Assembly: GCA_963995525.1 (NCBI GenBank)
Contig: OZ023211.1
Location: forward strand, 1,412,667 to 1,476,666
Source: Escarpia spicata
Taxonomy: Eukaryota > Annelida > Polychaeta > Sabellida > Siboglinidae
Direction of reading: 5' to 3'
DNA: 64,000 bases
Positions within the stretch are counted from its first letter, which is position 1. Every line of letters begins with the position of its first letter. The notes under the pieces are model-generated. The model searched no databases and had not been told where the DNA came from. It saw only the letters and a program-made list of their open reading frames with translations. Below, one piece after another: positions 1 to 10,600 of this stretch. A program made the translations under genes and the position numbers.

Positions 1-221
1 AAAAGATAAATGATAAGTGAAAGTTTTTATATAGGAAAGTTGCTTTCTTTGGAGAAAAGGAGAGAAGGATGCTGTGCTCAGCATTATTGCAGCCACTTTT
101 TGATTATGCCTGCAATGCATGGTATAGGGGATTAGATGCAGAGGTAAAAAATAAACTGCAGACAGCTCAAAATAAGATAATAATGTATCTCTTTAAATAT
201 GATTGTAGGCGACATATATAA
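1..221 (+). mobile_element. LINE-A: degenerate reverse-transcriptase thumb fragment
   Basis: In the frame of the ATG at 69 the sequence reads LQPLFDYACNAWYRGL followed by KLQTAQNKII and ends at a stop near 221. This is the conserved block just after the polymerase domain of non-LTR retrotransposon reverse transcriptases (the 'phlDY...W' and 'lq..qnk.ir' motifs). The window edge cuts the 5' part. The piece is separated from its C-terminal tail (688-1075) by about 450 bp of AT-rich sequence, so the element is broken. The clade cannot be assigned securely; Jockey/CR1/RTE-like elements are all possible. Confidence 0.75.
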
Positions 222-687
222 GTTTTGAAATTTTATTTATTCATATATATAATGTATGCATCGAATTTGGGTCTTATGATATTTGCAGTAGTAAAATATT
301 TAGTTTTACTGTATATGTTAGTTAATTGTAATGCACACTCCTAGTGTCAGTGTGACGTACTAATGTGTACAAGGGGTTTTGGGGCGCTGTGACGCCTTCC
401 CCTTATTTCAGCAAATCATAATCTTTAAGCATGTCTGGTTGTCATGTGTCGGGTGGGTTCTGCCACCTGCGTGTGGTTGGTTCCCCCACCTTTGCTGTCG
501 AGGTCGAGTTATGTATTAGAATTATATAGGCTAATGCACATCATTTACACATTGTATATATATATATATATGTGTGTGTGTATTATATGGATTATATATA
601 TTTGTTGGCTGAATACAAAGCTCTGATACAAACTTATATCTGCCTTGTTACCTACAGCAAACGAGTCATGATTCCGAGTTGGTAATT
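222..687. other. AT-rich spacer interrupting LINE-A
   Basis: No coding signal. The stretch holds a short TA/TG microsatellite near 557-583 and a GC-richer patch near 365-410. It lies between two parts of one reverse-transcriptase C-terminal region, so it is either an insertion or badly decayed LINE sequence. The 60-residue open frame at 444-626 has no family resemblance. Confidence 0.4.
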
Positions 688-1146
688 CCTATGCATTAAC
701 AAGGAGCCTTGTCCCACGTAAATAAGTTTAAGTGATTCTAAGAAATCAAATTATCTAGATGTAAATGGAAGACTCGACTCTCTAGCTCTTACTTTAATGT
801 ATAATGTTTTCAATTATTCAGCTCCCTCGTACATGGGTGATATGAATAGAATTAGACATCGCTATGACACGCGTGGGACCATTGCTTCCACCGTTCCAGG
901 ACATCTTTTTAATTTAATGGCATTAAATTATGGAATGAACTTCCACTAAAGGTACAATCCTTACAACAAAAACATATGTTTAACAAATAATGTAAGACCT
1001 TTCTGATGAATCAAATGAAGGTGAAAGAAGAAAGTGAATTTATATTTTAGTGTTTTAATTTTTTATTATTATTTATTTAGCTGGTTTTTGCTTGTTCTTA
1101 TGAATTGTCTCTTGTATGAATTTATCTATTTATGTCTTATTATTTG
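688..1146 (+). mobile_element. LINE-A: C-terminal tail of the ORF and start of the 3' region
   Basis: The forward strand encodes, across at least one frameshift, NYSAPSYMGD, then RHRYDTRG, then GIKLWNELPLKVQSL and CKTFLMNQ. These match the usual order at the carboxyl end of many LINE reverse transcriptases (hydrophobic 'aP.Yl', 'h.YnTR', 'GiklWN.LP..v', 'FK...k.fl'). Stops and a frame change show it is dead. Downstream the sequence becomes AT-rich 3' UTR-like and runs into a 31-bp minisatellite. Confidence 0.75.
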
Positions 1147-1611
1147 TTACATGTAGGTCTGCTATGGAGATACGATGTTACATGTAGGTCCGCTATGGAG
1201 ATACGATGTTACATGTAGGTCCGCTATGGAGATACGATGTTACATGTAGGTCCGCTATGGAGATACGATGTTACATGTAGGTCCGCTATGGAGATACGAT
1301 GTTACATGTAGGTCCGCTATGGAGATACGATGTTACATGTAGGTCCCTATGGAGATGCGATGTTACATGTAGGTCCGCTATGGAGATGCGATGTTACATG
1401 TAGGTCCGCTATGGAGATGCGATGTTACATGTAGGTCCGCTATGGAGATGCGGTGTTACATGTAGGTCCGCTATGGAGATGCGATGTTACATGTAGGTCC
1501 GCTATGGAGATACGATGTTACATGTAGGTCCGCTATGGAGATGCGATGTTACATGTAGGTCCGCTATGGAGATACGATGTTACATGTAGGTCCGCTATGG
1601 AGATACGATGA
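1147..1611. repeat. 31-bp minisatellite, about 15 copies, in the LINE-A 3' region
   Basis: Head-to-tail 31-bp units contain TGTTACATGTAGGTCCGCTA followed by TGGAGATACGA. The units are nearly identical, differing mainly by tAc/tGc in the last part, and one unit lacks a dinucleotide. The array lies between the LINE-A C-terminal tail and the presumed LINE-A 3' terminus. Confidence 0.95.
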
Positions 1612-1703
1612 TTGCACCTGTGCAATTTCTTTCCAGTGCTCCTATTTGATGGCATGTCTGTGTACTGTGATGTATTGTCAATAAATACTACTACTACTAC
1701 TAA
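1612..1703 (+). mobile_element. LINE-A presumed 3' terminus with trinucleotide tail
   Basis: After the minisatellite the sequence runs through AATAAA near 1680 into (TAC/CTA)n at about 1684-1702. A short simple-repeat tail in place of a long poly(A) is common for several LINE clades. The same trinucleotide run also abuts the 3' end of the minus-strand LINE-B, so the two elements meet tail to tail here. Confidence 0.5.
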
Positions 1704-3140
1704 TTCTGTCTGTCTGTTTTGTTTGTGTGTGGACCCATATCTCTGTTAGTTTTGCATTTGTTGCTCTCCACCTTGTTCCCTGCTGTATAGGGGTGAGGGT
1801 CAGGTACAGTAAAGCTGAACCACTCTCTGTGTCTTTTCCTTCCATAGTTTTCTGTCCATCGCTCCCTCTCTCTCCATCTTTCATCCTCCCCTGATCTTCT
1901 CATGTCCCTCCTCACACAGTCCTCCCATCTCATCTGTGGCCTTCCCCTTTTCCTGTGTCCTTTATGTTGTTCCACCTCTGTTGTCTTCGCTACTTTTCTG
2001 GCATTCATCCTTGCCAAGTGGCCTGTCCATCTCATCCATCCTTGCCAAGTGGCCTGCCCATCTCATCCATCCTTGCCAAGTGGCCTGCCCATCTCATCCA
2101 TCCTTGCCAAGTGGCCTGCCCATCTCATCCATCCTTGCCAAGTGGCCTGCCCATCTCATCCATCCTTGCCAAGTGGCCTGCCCATCTCATCCATCCTTGC
2201 CAAGTGGCCTGCCCATCTCATCCATCCTTGCCAAGTGGCCTGCCCATCTCATCCATCCTTGCCAAGTGGCCTGCCCATCTCATCCATCCTTGCCAAGTGG
2301 CCTGCCCATCTCATCCATCCTTGCCAAGTGGCCTGCCCATCTCATCCAACCTTGCCAAGTGGCCTGCCCATCTCATCCATCCTTGCCAAGTGGCCTGCCC
2401 ATCTCATCCATCCTTGCCAAGTGGCCTGCCCATCTCATCCATCCTTGCCAAGTGGCCTGCCCATCTCATCCATCCTTGCCAAGTGGCCTGCCCATCTCAT
2501 CCATCCTTGCCAAGTGACCTGCCCATCTCATCCATCCTTGCCAAGTGGCCTGCCCATCTCATCCATCCTTGCCAAGTGACCTGCCCATCTCATTCAGCTT
2601 CTCAATAATCCTCCTGTTACACTATATTGCCTTCCAACATCTTTTATCAGGTCATTCGTCCTTCTTCTGTCTACCCTCTTTGTTCTTGTTATTCTTCTAA
2701 CCCAGTTGTTCTCACAAACTTGCAGCTTCTGTTGTTGTTGTTTTGTCAGCGCCACTGTCTCCAGACCATACAGGCATGCCAGTGTAGCACACTCTCAGGA
2801 CTTTCCCTTTCAGCTTTTTTTAGATTTTTCTGTCCATCACGACTCCCTCTACCTTTCTCCAAGCATTCGCTCCCGCTTGTATTCGGCGTCACACCTCCAC
2901 ATCTGAATGCCCATCCGCCGTAATCATTCCTCAAAGGTACACAAGGCCGTCCACTTGCTTAATTTCCTTTCCCTCCAACCTGATGTCCAATTCCTCTCTC
3001 TGTTGTCCAACCCACATCACTTCTGTCTTCTCCAGGCTCATTCCCAGTCAGTGTTTCTTGAACACCATGTTCAATTCCTCCAACATGTCTTGTAGCTCTT
3101 GTTTGCTTTCTGCTACAATGGCCAGATATGGGGCTGCAAT
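1704..3140 (-). mobile_element. LINE-B: degenerate reverse transcriptase and C-terminal tail
   Basis: Read on the minus strand from about 3140: VAESKQELQDMLEELN, then EKTEVMWVGQQ and LDIRLEGKEIKQVDG, then (frameshifted) LYGLETVAL-like and KLQVCENNWVRRI, then MRWTGHLARM near 2035 and GRPQMRWEDCVRRDM. This is the palm-to-tail order of a non-LTR retrotransposon reverse transcriptase. The catalytic YxDD position is replaced (AAPYLA where Y-A-D-D-L-A is expected), and several stops and frameshifts occur, so it is a pseudogene. An internal 31-bp array (2007-2600) interrupts the tail. The 3' end abuts the trinucleotide run at 1684-1702. Confidence 0.85.
2007..2600 (-). repeat. 31-bp minisatellite inside the LINE-B ORF, about 19 copies
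   Basis: The plus-strand unit is CCTTGCCAAGTGGCC plus TGCCCATCTCATCCAT. On the minus strand each unit encodes (M)RWAGHLARM, the conserved tail motif of the surrounding LINE, and the last unit continues into the unique LINE tail at 2035. Because 31 is not a multiple of three, the frame advances every unit, which opens long frames on the opposite strand (up to 225 residues) that are not genes. Confidence 0.95.
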
Positions 3141-4050
3141 TTTTTATGAGATCTAGTGGGCCCATTGGATATCCGTAGATATATTTTTTCACAAAATTCA
3201 TCCGGCGGTCATAATTTTAAAATGGCTCTTATCTCTATCAGTTTTGCATGTATTAGGTTGAAATCATGTATGTGATCTAGTAGACATATTAGGGTGGCTT
3301 GTAGATTTATATATTTTTTAATTCGTACGGGGCAGTGGGGATCTCGGGGGTTATATAACTTATATATATGACTGCCTTTTTTCCAAGGCAATGCCAGGTA
3401 ACTCAGCTAGTGCATATATAAACCATGCTTTCATAGTATATTCTTGATGTAATTTGGTATGATTTAAAAAAAAGAAATTCATCCCATGTATCACAAAAAA
3501 ATTGATATTTCCTTTCTAAAACCTTTCTAGAATACTGGAAAAAATGAAGTTTATGTAGGAGGTATTCTGTTTCAGGTTTACTTTCTCCACAATATCATTA
3601 GTGTCATGGGACCATGGCAATATCTCTGCAGTCGTCAGCTTTCAATATATTATAAAACAATGTGGTTCTGTGTCTGTGTGGTTGTTCTGCCTGCCGTCCG
3701 GGGCAGTGGGAATCTTGGAGATCACAATTTTAAAATGGCACTTATCTCTTGTTACTTTTGCATGTATATGGCTGAAATGTTGTATGTGATCTAGTGGGCC
3801 CATTGGGGTTGTGGGCCCATTGGGGTTGTGGGCCCAGTGGGGTTGTGGGCCCATTGGGGTTGTGGGCCCATTGGGGTTGTGGGCCCAGTGGGGTTGTGGG
3901 CCCATTGGGGTTGTGGGCCCATTGGGGTTGTGGGCCCATTGGGGTTGGTCGTAGGTTTACATTTTTCTGAAATTCATCCCCGGCGGTGGGAGTCTCAATG
4001 GTCAAAATTGTAAAACAGTCTTAGTCTTAGTTACATAGGGTAACTCAGCT
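3141..4050. repeat. Decayed, partly tandem repeat modules
   Basis: Two related stretches (about 3145-3420 and 3690-4050) share, in permuted order, TATGTGATCTAGTGGGCCCA, AAATTCATCC then GGCGGT, ATTTTAAAATGGC, CTTATCTCT then TTTTGCATGTAT, and TAACTCAGCTAGT. The spacing suggests an old module of roughly 130-160 bp that was tandemly repeated and decayed. No coding signal. The intervening 3421-3690 is AT-rich unique sequence. Confidence 0.55.
3796..3946. repeat. 17-bp minisatellite, about 9 copies
   Basis: The unit GGGCCCATTGGGGTTGT, with an aTt/aGt variant, is repeated head to tail. Each unit carries the palindrome GGGCCC. It has expanded within one of the decayed modules, directly after the module's single-copy GATCTAGTGGGCCCATTGG. 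Confidence 0.9.
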
Positions 4051-4070
4051 AGTTGATAGTTGGCTTGGGA

Positions 4071-4172
4071 TTTTATGATGGATATCAAGTGACAAATGGT
4101 GTAAGACAAGGTGGAATACTTTCTCCTTATCTATTTAATGTTTCTATCAATAAATTAGAAAACTCCTGGTAG
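4071..4172 (+). mobile_element. LINE-D: reverse-transcriptase motif fragment
   Basis: The frame starting at 4089 reads VTNGVRQGGILSPYLFN and on to SINKLE, ending at a stop at 4170. This is the highly conserved reverse-transcriptase block (NGVRQGxxLSPxLFN) of non-LTR retrotransposons. Only about 30 codons remain. It is on the plus strand, opposite to LINE-B, so it is a separate insertion. Confidence 0.85.
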
Positions 4173-4241
4173 TTAGTTGCAGTCCAAGGTACTGACATCT
4201 GGTTGAGATCTAGGATACGGCGACACTGGGTGAAGTCTGTA
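4173..4241. other. Short unclassified spacer
   Basis: Unique sequence between the LINE-D fragment and the presumed 3' end of the SINE at 4242. No signal seen. Confidence 0.4.
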
Positions 4242-4640
4242 TATACTTAATGACCTGGTACTGGAAGGGAATGTTGTGTGTGCCTTCTATTATATAATGT
4301 CTTTTCTACTATTAACATCAGCTTGTTAACTGTGTTACATGTGTATGAAAATATGGACCAATATATGCAACTAGATCTATATGTTTTTTGTGTTGGAATT
4401 GAATTAGTGAGTCCATGACAGGTTACACATTTACCCCGTGTTGGATCTTTTACTTCCCCTAGCAGATTGAATGGGCCAATGCAGTATAGTGTTTCTTCCA
4501 AGAGATACAGGTAATGTGTAGGGTGAACCAAATTGGCCAAGTTTCAAAATGGCAGCCAGTAGTGGGATTTGAACCTACGTTCCCTTATCTGACAGTCTAT
4601 CTAGTGCCCTACCGCTCTACCGCCCCTCCCCACTTGTAAC
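4242..4640 (-). mobile_element. tRNA-derived SINE, copy 1
   Basis: On the minus strand a tRNA-like head contains GGTAGAGCGGTAGGGCAC (D-arm/A-box-like), then 30-40 bp later GGTTCAAATCCC (4564-4575), one mismatch from the pol III B-box consensus GGTTCGANTCC. The body follows, with AGGGGAAGTAAAAGATC (about 4446-4462) and ACCTGTCATGGACT (about 4411-4424). The same two body blocks in the same order occur in a second copy at 55257-55440 whose head is clearly tRNA-like, supporting a SINE family with a shared central domain. The exact 3' end is uncertain. The 5' head continues directly into the 50-bp satellite. Confidence 0.7.
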
Positions 4641-7600
4641 ATCCGACGGTCTAGTGCCCTACCGCTCTACCGCCCCTCCCCGCTTGTAACATCCGACGGT
4701 CTAGTGCCCTACCGCTCTACCGCCCCTCCCCGCTTGTAACATCCGACGGTCTAGTGCCCTACCGCTCTACCGCCCCTCCCCGCTTGTAACATCCGACGGT
4801 CTAGTGCCCTACTGCTCTACCGCCCCTCCCCGCTTGTAACATCCGACCGTCTAGTGCCCTACCGCTCTACCGCCCCTCCCCGCTTGTAACAGCCGACGGT
4901 CTAGTGCCCTACCGCTCTACCGCCCCTCCCCGCTTGTAACATCTGACGGTCTAGTGCCATACCGCTCTACCGCCCCTCCCCGCTTGTAACATCCGACGGT
5001 CTAGTGCCCTACCGCTCTACCGCCCCTCCCCGCTTGTAACATCCGACGGTCTAGTGCCCTACCGCTCTACCGCCCCTCCCCGCTTGTAACATCCGACGGT
5101 CTAGTGCCCTACCGCTCTACCGCCCCTCCCCACTTGTAACATCCGACGGTCTAGTGCCCTACCGCTCTACCGCCCCTTCCCGCTTGTAACGTCCGACAGT
5201 CTAGTGCCCTACCGCTCTACCGCCCCTCCCCGCTTGTAACATCCGACGGTCTAGTGCCCTACCGCTCTACCTCCCCTCCCCACTTGTAACATCCGACAGT
5301 CTAGTGCCCTACCGCTCCTCCCCGCTTGTAACATCCGACTGTCTAGTGCCCTACCGCTCTACCTCCCCTCCCCGCTTGTAACATCCGACAGTCTAGTGCC
5401 CTACCGCTCTACCGCTCTACCGCCCCTCCCCACTTGTAACATCCGACAGTCTAGTGCCCTACCGCTCTACCTCCCCTCCCCACTTGTAACATCCGACAGT
5501 CTAGTGCCCTACCGCTCTACCGCCCCTCCCCGCTTGTAACATCCGACGGTCTAGTGCCCTACCGCTCTACCTCCCCTCCCCGCTTGTAACATCCGACAGT
5601 CTAGTGCCCTACCGCTCTACTCCCCTCCCCGCTTGTAACATCCGACAGTCTAGTGCCCTACCGCTCTACCTCCCCTCCCCGCTTGTAACATCCGACAGTC
5701 TAGTGCCCTACCGCTCTACCTCCCCTCCCCGCTTGTAACATCCGACAGTCTAGTGCCCTACCGCTCTACCTCCCCTCCCCGCTTGTAACATCCGACAGTC
5801 TAGTGCCCTACCGCTCTACCTCCCCTCCCCGCTTGTAACATCCGACGGTCTAGTGCACTACCGCTCTACCTCCCCTCCCCGCTTGTAACATCCGACGGTC
5901 TAGTGCCCTACCGCTCTACCTCCCCTCCCCACTTGTAACATCCGACAGTCTAGTGCCCTACCGCTCTACCTCCCCTCCCCGCTTGTAACATCCGACAGTC
6001 TAGTGCCCTACCGCTCTACCTCCCCTCCCCGCTTGTAACATCCGACAGTCTAGTGCCCTACCGCTCTACCTCCCCTCCCCGCTTGTAACATCCGACAGTC
6101 TAGTGCCCTACTGCTCTACTCCCCTCCCCGCTTGTAACATCCGACAGTCTAGTGCCCTACCGCTCCTCCCCGCTTGTAACATCCGACTGTCTAGTGCCCT
6201 ACTGCTCTACCTCCCCTCCCCGCTTGTAACATCCGACAGTCTAGTGCCCTACCGCTCTACCGCTCTACCGCCCCTCCCCACTTGTAACATCCGACAGTCT
6301 AGTGCCCTACCGCTCTACCGCCCCTCCCCGCTTGTAACATCCGACAGTCTAGTGCCCTATCGCTCTACCGCCCCTCCCCGCTTGTAACATCCGACAGTCT
6401 AGTGCCCTACCGCTCTACCTCCCCTCCCCGCTTGTAACATCCGACAGTCTAGTGCCCTACCGCTCTACCTCCCCTCCCCGCTTGTAACATCCGACAGTCT
6501 AGTGCCCTACCGCTCTACTCCCCTCCCAGCTTGTAACATCCGACAGTCTAGTGCCCTACCGCTCTACCTCCCCTCCCCGCTTGTAACATCCGACAGTCTA
6601 GTGCCCTACCGCTCTACCTCCCCTCCCCGCTTGTAACATCCGACAGTCTAGTGCCCTACCGCTCTACCTCCCCTCCCCGCTTGTAACATCCGACAGTCTA
6701 GTGCCCTACCGCTCTACCTCCCCTCCCCGCTTGTAACATCCGACAGTCTAGTGCCCTACCGCTCTACTCCCCTCCCCGCTTGTAACATCCGACAGTCTAG
6801 TGCCCTACCGCTCTACTCCCCTCCCCGCTTGTAACATCCGACAGTCTAGTGCCCTACCGCTCTACCTCCCCTCCCCGCTTGTAACATCCGACAGTCTAGT
6901 GCCCTACCGCTCTACCTCCCCTCCCCGCTTGTAACATCCGACAGTCTAGTGCCCTACCGCTCTACCTCCCCTCCCCGCTTGTAACATCCGACAGTCTAGT
7001 GCCCTACCGCTCTACCTCCCCTTCCCGCTTGTAACATCCGACAGTCTAGTGCCCTACCGCTCTACCTCCCCTCCCCGCTTGTAACATCCGGCAGTCTAGT
7101 GCCCTACCGCTCTACCTCCCCTCCCCGCTTGTAACATCCGACAGTCTAGTGCCCTACCGCTCTACCTCCCCTCCCCGCTTGTAACATCCGACAGTCTAGT
7201 GCCCTACCGCTCCTCCCCGCTTGTAACATCCGACTGTCTAGTGCCCTACCGCTCTACCTCCCCTCCCCGCTTGTAACATCCGACAGTCTAGTGCCCTACC
7301 GCTCTACCGCTCTACCGCCCCTCCCCACTTGTAACGTCCGACAGTCTAGTGCCCTACCGCTCTACCTCCCCTCCCCACTTGTAACATCCGACAGTCTAGT
7401 GCCCTACCGCTCTACCTCCCCTCCCCGCTTGTAACATCCGACAGTCTAGTGCCCTACCGCTCTACCGCCCCTCCCCGTTTGTAACATTCGACAGTCTAGT
7501 GCCCTACCGCTCTACCTCCCCTCCCCGCTTGTAACATCCGACAGTCTAGTGCCCTACCGCTCTACCGCCCCTCCCCGCTTGTAACATTCGACAGTCTAGT

Positions 7601-10600
7601 GCCCTACCGCTCTACCTCCCCTCCCCTCCCCGCTTGTAACATCCGACAGTCTAGTGCCCTACCGCTCTACCTCCCCTCCCCGCTTGTAACATCCGACAGT
7701 CTAGTGCCCTACCGCTCTACTCCCCTCCCCGCTTGTAACATCCGACAGTCTAGTGCCCTACCGCTCTACCTCCCCTCCCCGCTTGTAACATCCGACAGTC
7801 TAGTGCCCTACCGCTCTACCTCCCCTCCCCGCTTGTAACATCCGACAGTCTAGTGCCCTACCGCTCTACCTCCCCTCCCCGCTTGTAACATCCGACAGTC
7901 TAGTGCCCTACCGCTCTACTCCCCTCCCCGCTTGTAACATCCGACAGTCTAGTGCCCTACCGCTCTACCTCCCCTCCCCGCTTGTAACATCCGACAGTCT
8001 AGTGCCCTACCGCTCTACCTCCCCTCCCCGCTTGTAACATCCGACAGTCTAGTGCCCTACCGCTCTACCTCCCCTCCCCGCTTGTAACATCCGACAGTCT
8101 AGTGCCCTACCGCTCTACCTCCCCTCCCCGCTTGTAACATCCGACAGTCTAGTGCCCTACCGCTCTACCTCCCCTCCCCGCTTGTAACATCCGACAGTCT
8201 AGTGCCCTACCGCTCTACCTCCCCTCCCCGCTTGTAACATCCGACAGTCTAGTGCCCTACCGCTCTACCGCCCCTCCCCGCTTGTAACATCCGACAGTCT
8301 AGTGCCCTACCGCTCTACCTCCCCTCCCCGCTTGTAACATCCGACAGTCTAGTGCCCTACCGCTCTACTCCCCTCCCCACTTGTAACATCCGACAGTCTA
8401 GTGCCCTACCGCTCTACCTCCCCTCCCCGCTTGTAACATCCGACAGTCTAGTGCCCTACCGCTCTACCTCCCCTCCCCGCTTGTAACATCCGACAGTCTA
8501 GTGCCCTACCGCTCTACCTCCCCTCCCCGCTTGTAACATCCGACAGTCTAGTGCCCTACCGCTCTACCTCCCCTCCCCGCTTGTAACATCCGACAGTCTA
8601 GTGCCCTACCGCTCTACTCCCCTCCCCGCTTGTAACATCCGACAGTCTAGTGCCCTACCGCTCCTCCCCGCTTGTAACATCCGACTGTCTAGTGCCCTAC
8701 CGCTCTACCTCCCCTCCCCGCTTGTAACATCCGACAGTCTAGTGCCCTACCGCTCTACCGCTCTACCGCCCCTCCCCACTTGTAACATCCGACAGTCTAG
8801 TGCCCTACCGCTCTACCTCCCCTCCCCACTTGTAACATCCGACAGTCTAGTGCCCTACCGCTCTACCTCCCCTCCCCGCTTGTAACATCCGACAGTCTAG
8901 TGCCCTACCGCTCTACCTCCCCTCCCCGCTTGTAACATCCGACAGTCTAGTGCCCTACCGCTCTACCGCTCTACCGCCCCTCCCCACTTGTAACATCCGA
9001 CAGTCTAGTGCCCTACCGCTCTACCTCCCCTCCCCACTTGTAACATCCGACAGTCTAGTGCCCTACCGCTCTACCTCCCCTCCCCGCTTGTAACATCCGA
9101 CAGTCTAGTGCCCTACCGCTCTACCGCCCCTCCCCGCTTGTAACATCCGACAGTCTAGTGCCCTACCGCTCTACCTCCCCTCCCCGCTTGTAACATCCGA
9201 CAGTCTAGTGCCCTACCGCTCTACCTCCCCTCCCCGCTTGTAACATCCGACAGTCTAGTGCCCTACCGCTCTACCGCCCCTCCCCGCTTGTAACATTCGA
9301 CAGTCTAGTGCCCTACCGCTCTACCTCCCCTCCCCGCTTGTAACATCCGACAGTCTAGTGCCCTACCGCTCTACCGCCCCTCCCCGCTTGTAACATTCGA
9401 CAGTCTAGTGCCCTACCGCTCTACCTCCCCTCCCCTCCCCGCTTGTAACATCCGACAGTCTAGTGCCCTACCGCTCTACCTCCCCTCCCCGCTTGTAACA
9501 TCCGACAGTCTAGTGCCCTACCGCTCTACCTCCCCTCCCCGCTTGTAACATCCGACAGTCTAGTGCCCTACCGCTCTACCTCCCCTCCCCGCTTGTAACA
9601 TCCGACAGTCTAGTGCCCTACCGCTCTACCTCCCCTCCCCGCTTGTAACATCCGACAGTCTAGTGCCCTACCGCTCTACCTCCCCTCCCCGCTTGTAACA
9701 TCCGACAGTCTAGTGCCCTACCGCTCTACCGCCCCTCCCCGCTTGTAACATCCGACAGTCTAGTGCCCTACCGCTCTACCTCCCCTCCCCGCTTGTAACA
9801 TCCGACAGTCTAGTGCCCTACCGCTCTACCTCCCCTCCCCGCTTGTAACATCCGACAGTCTAGTGCCCTACCGCTCTACTCCCCTCCCCGCTTGTAACAT
9901 CCGACAGTCTAGTGCCCTACCGCTCTACCTCCCCTCCCCGCTTGTAACATCCGACAGTCTAGTGCCCTACCGCTCTACCTCCCCTCCCCGCTTGTAACAT
10001 CCGACAGTCTAGTGCCCTACCGCTCTACTCCCCTCCCCGCTTGTAACATCCGACAGTCTAGTGCCCTACCGCTCCTCCCCGCTTGTAACATCCGACTGTC
10101 TAGTGCCCTACCGCTCTACCTCCCCTCCCCGCTTGTAACATCCGACAGTCTAGTGCCCTACCGCTCCTCCCCGCTTGTAACATCCGACTGTCTAGTGCCC
10201 TACCGCTCTACCTCCCCTCCCCGCTTGTAACATCCGACAGTCTAGTGCCCTACCGCTCTACTCCCCTCCCCGCTTGTAACATCCGACAGTCTAGTGCCCT
10301 ACCGCTCTACCTCCCCTCCCCGCTTGTAACATCCGACAGTCTAGTGCCCTACCGCTCTACCTCCCCTCCCCGCTTGTAACATCCGACAGTCTAGTGCCCT
10401 ACCGCTCTACCTCCCCTCCCCGCTTGTAACATCCGACAGTCTAGTGCCCTACCGCTCTACCGCCCCTCCCCGCTTGTAACATCCGACAGTCTAGTGCCCT
10501 ACCGCTCTACCTCCCCTCCCCGCTTGTAACATCCGACAGTCTAGTGCCCTACCGCTCTACTCCCCTCCCCGCTTTTAACATCCGACAGTCTAGTGCCCTA

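Noticed and set aside
4564..4640. Functional tRNA gene on the minus strand
   Set aside because: A- and B-box-like sequences are present, but no acceptor stem or normal anticodon arm can be formed, and it continues into a SINE body.
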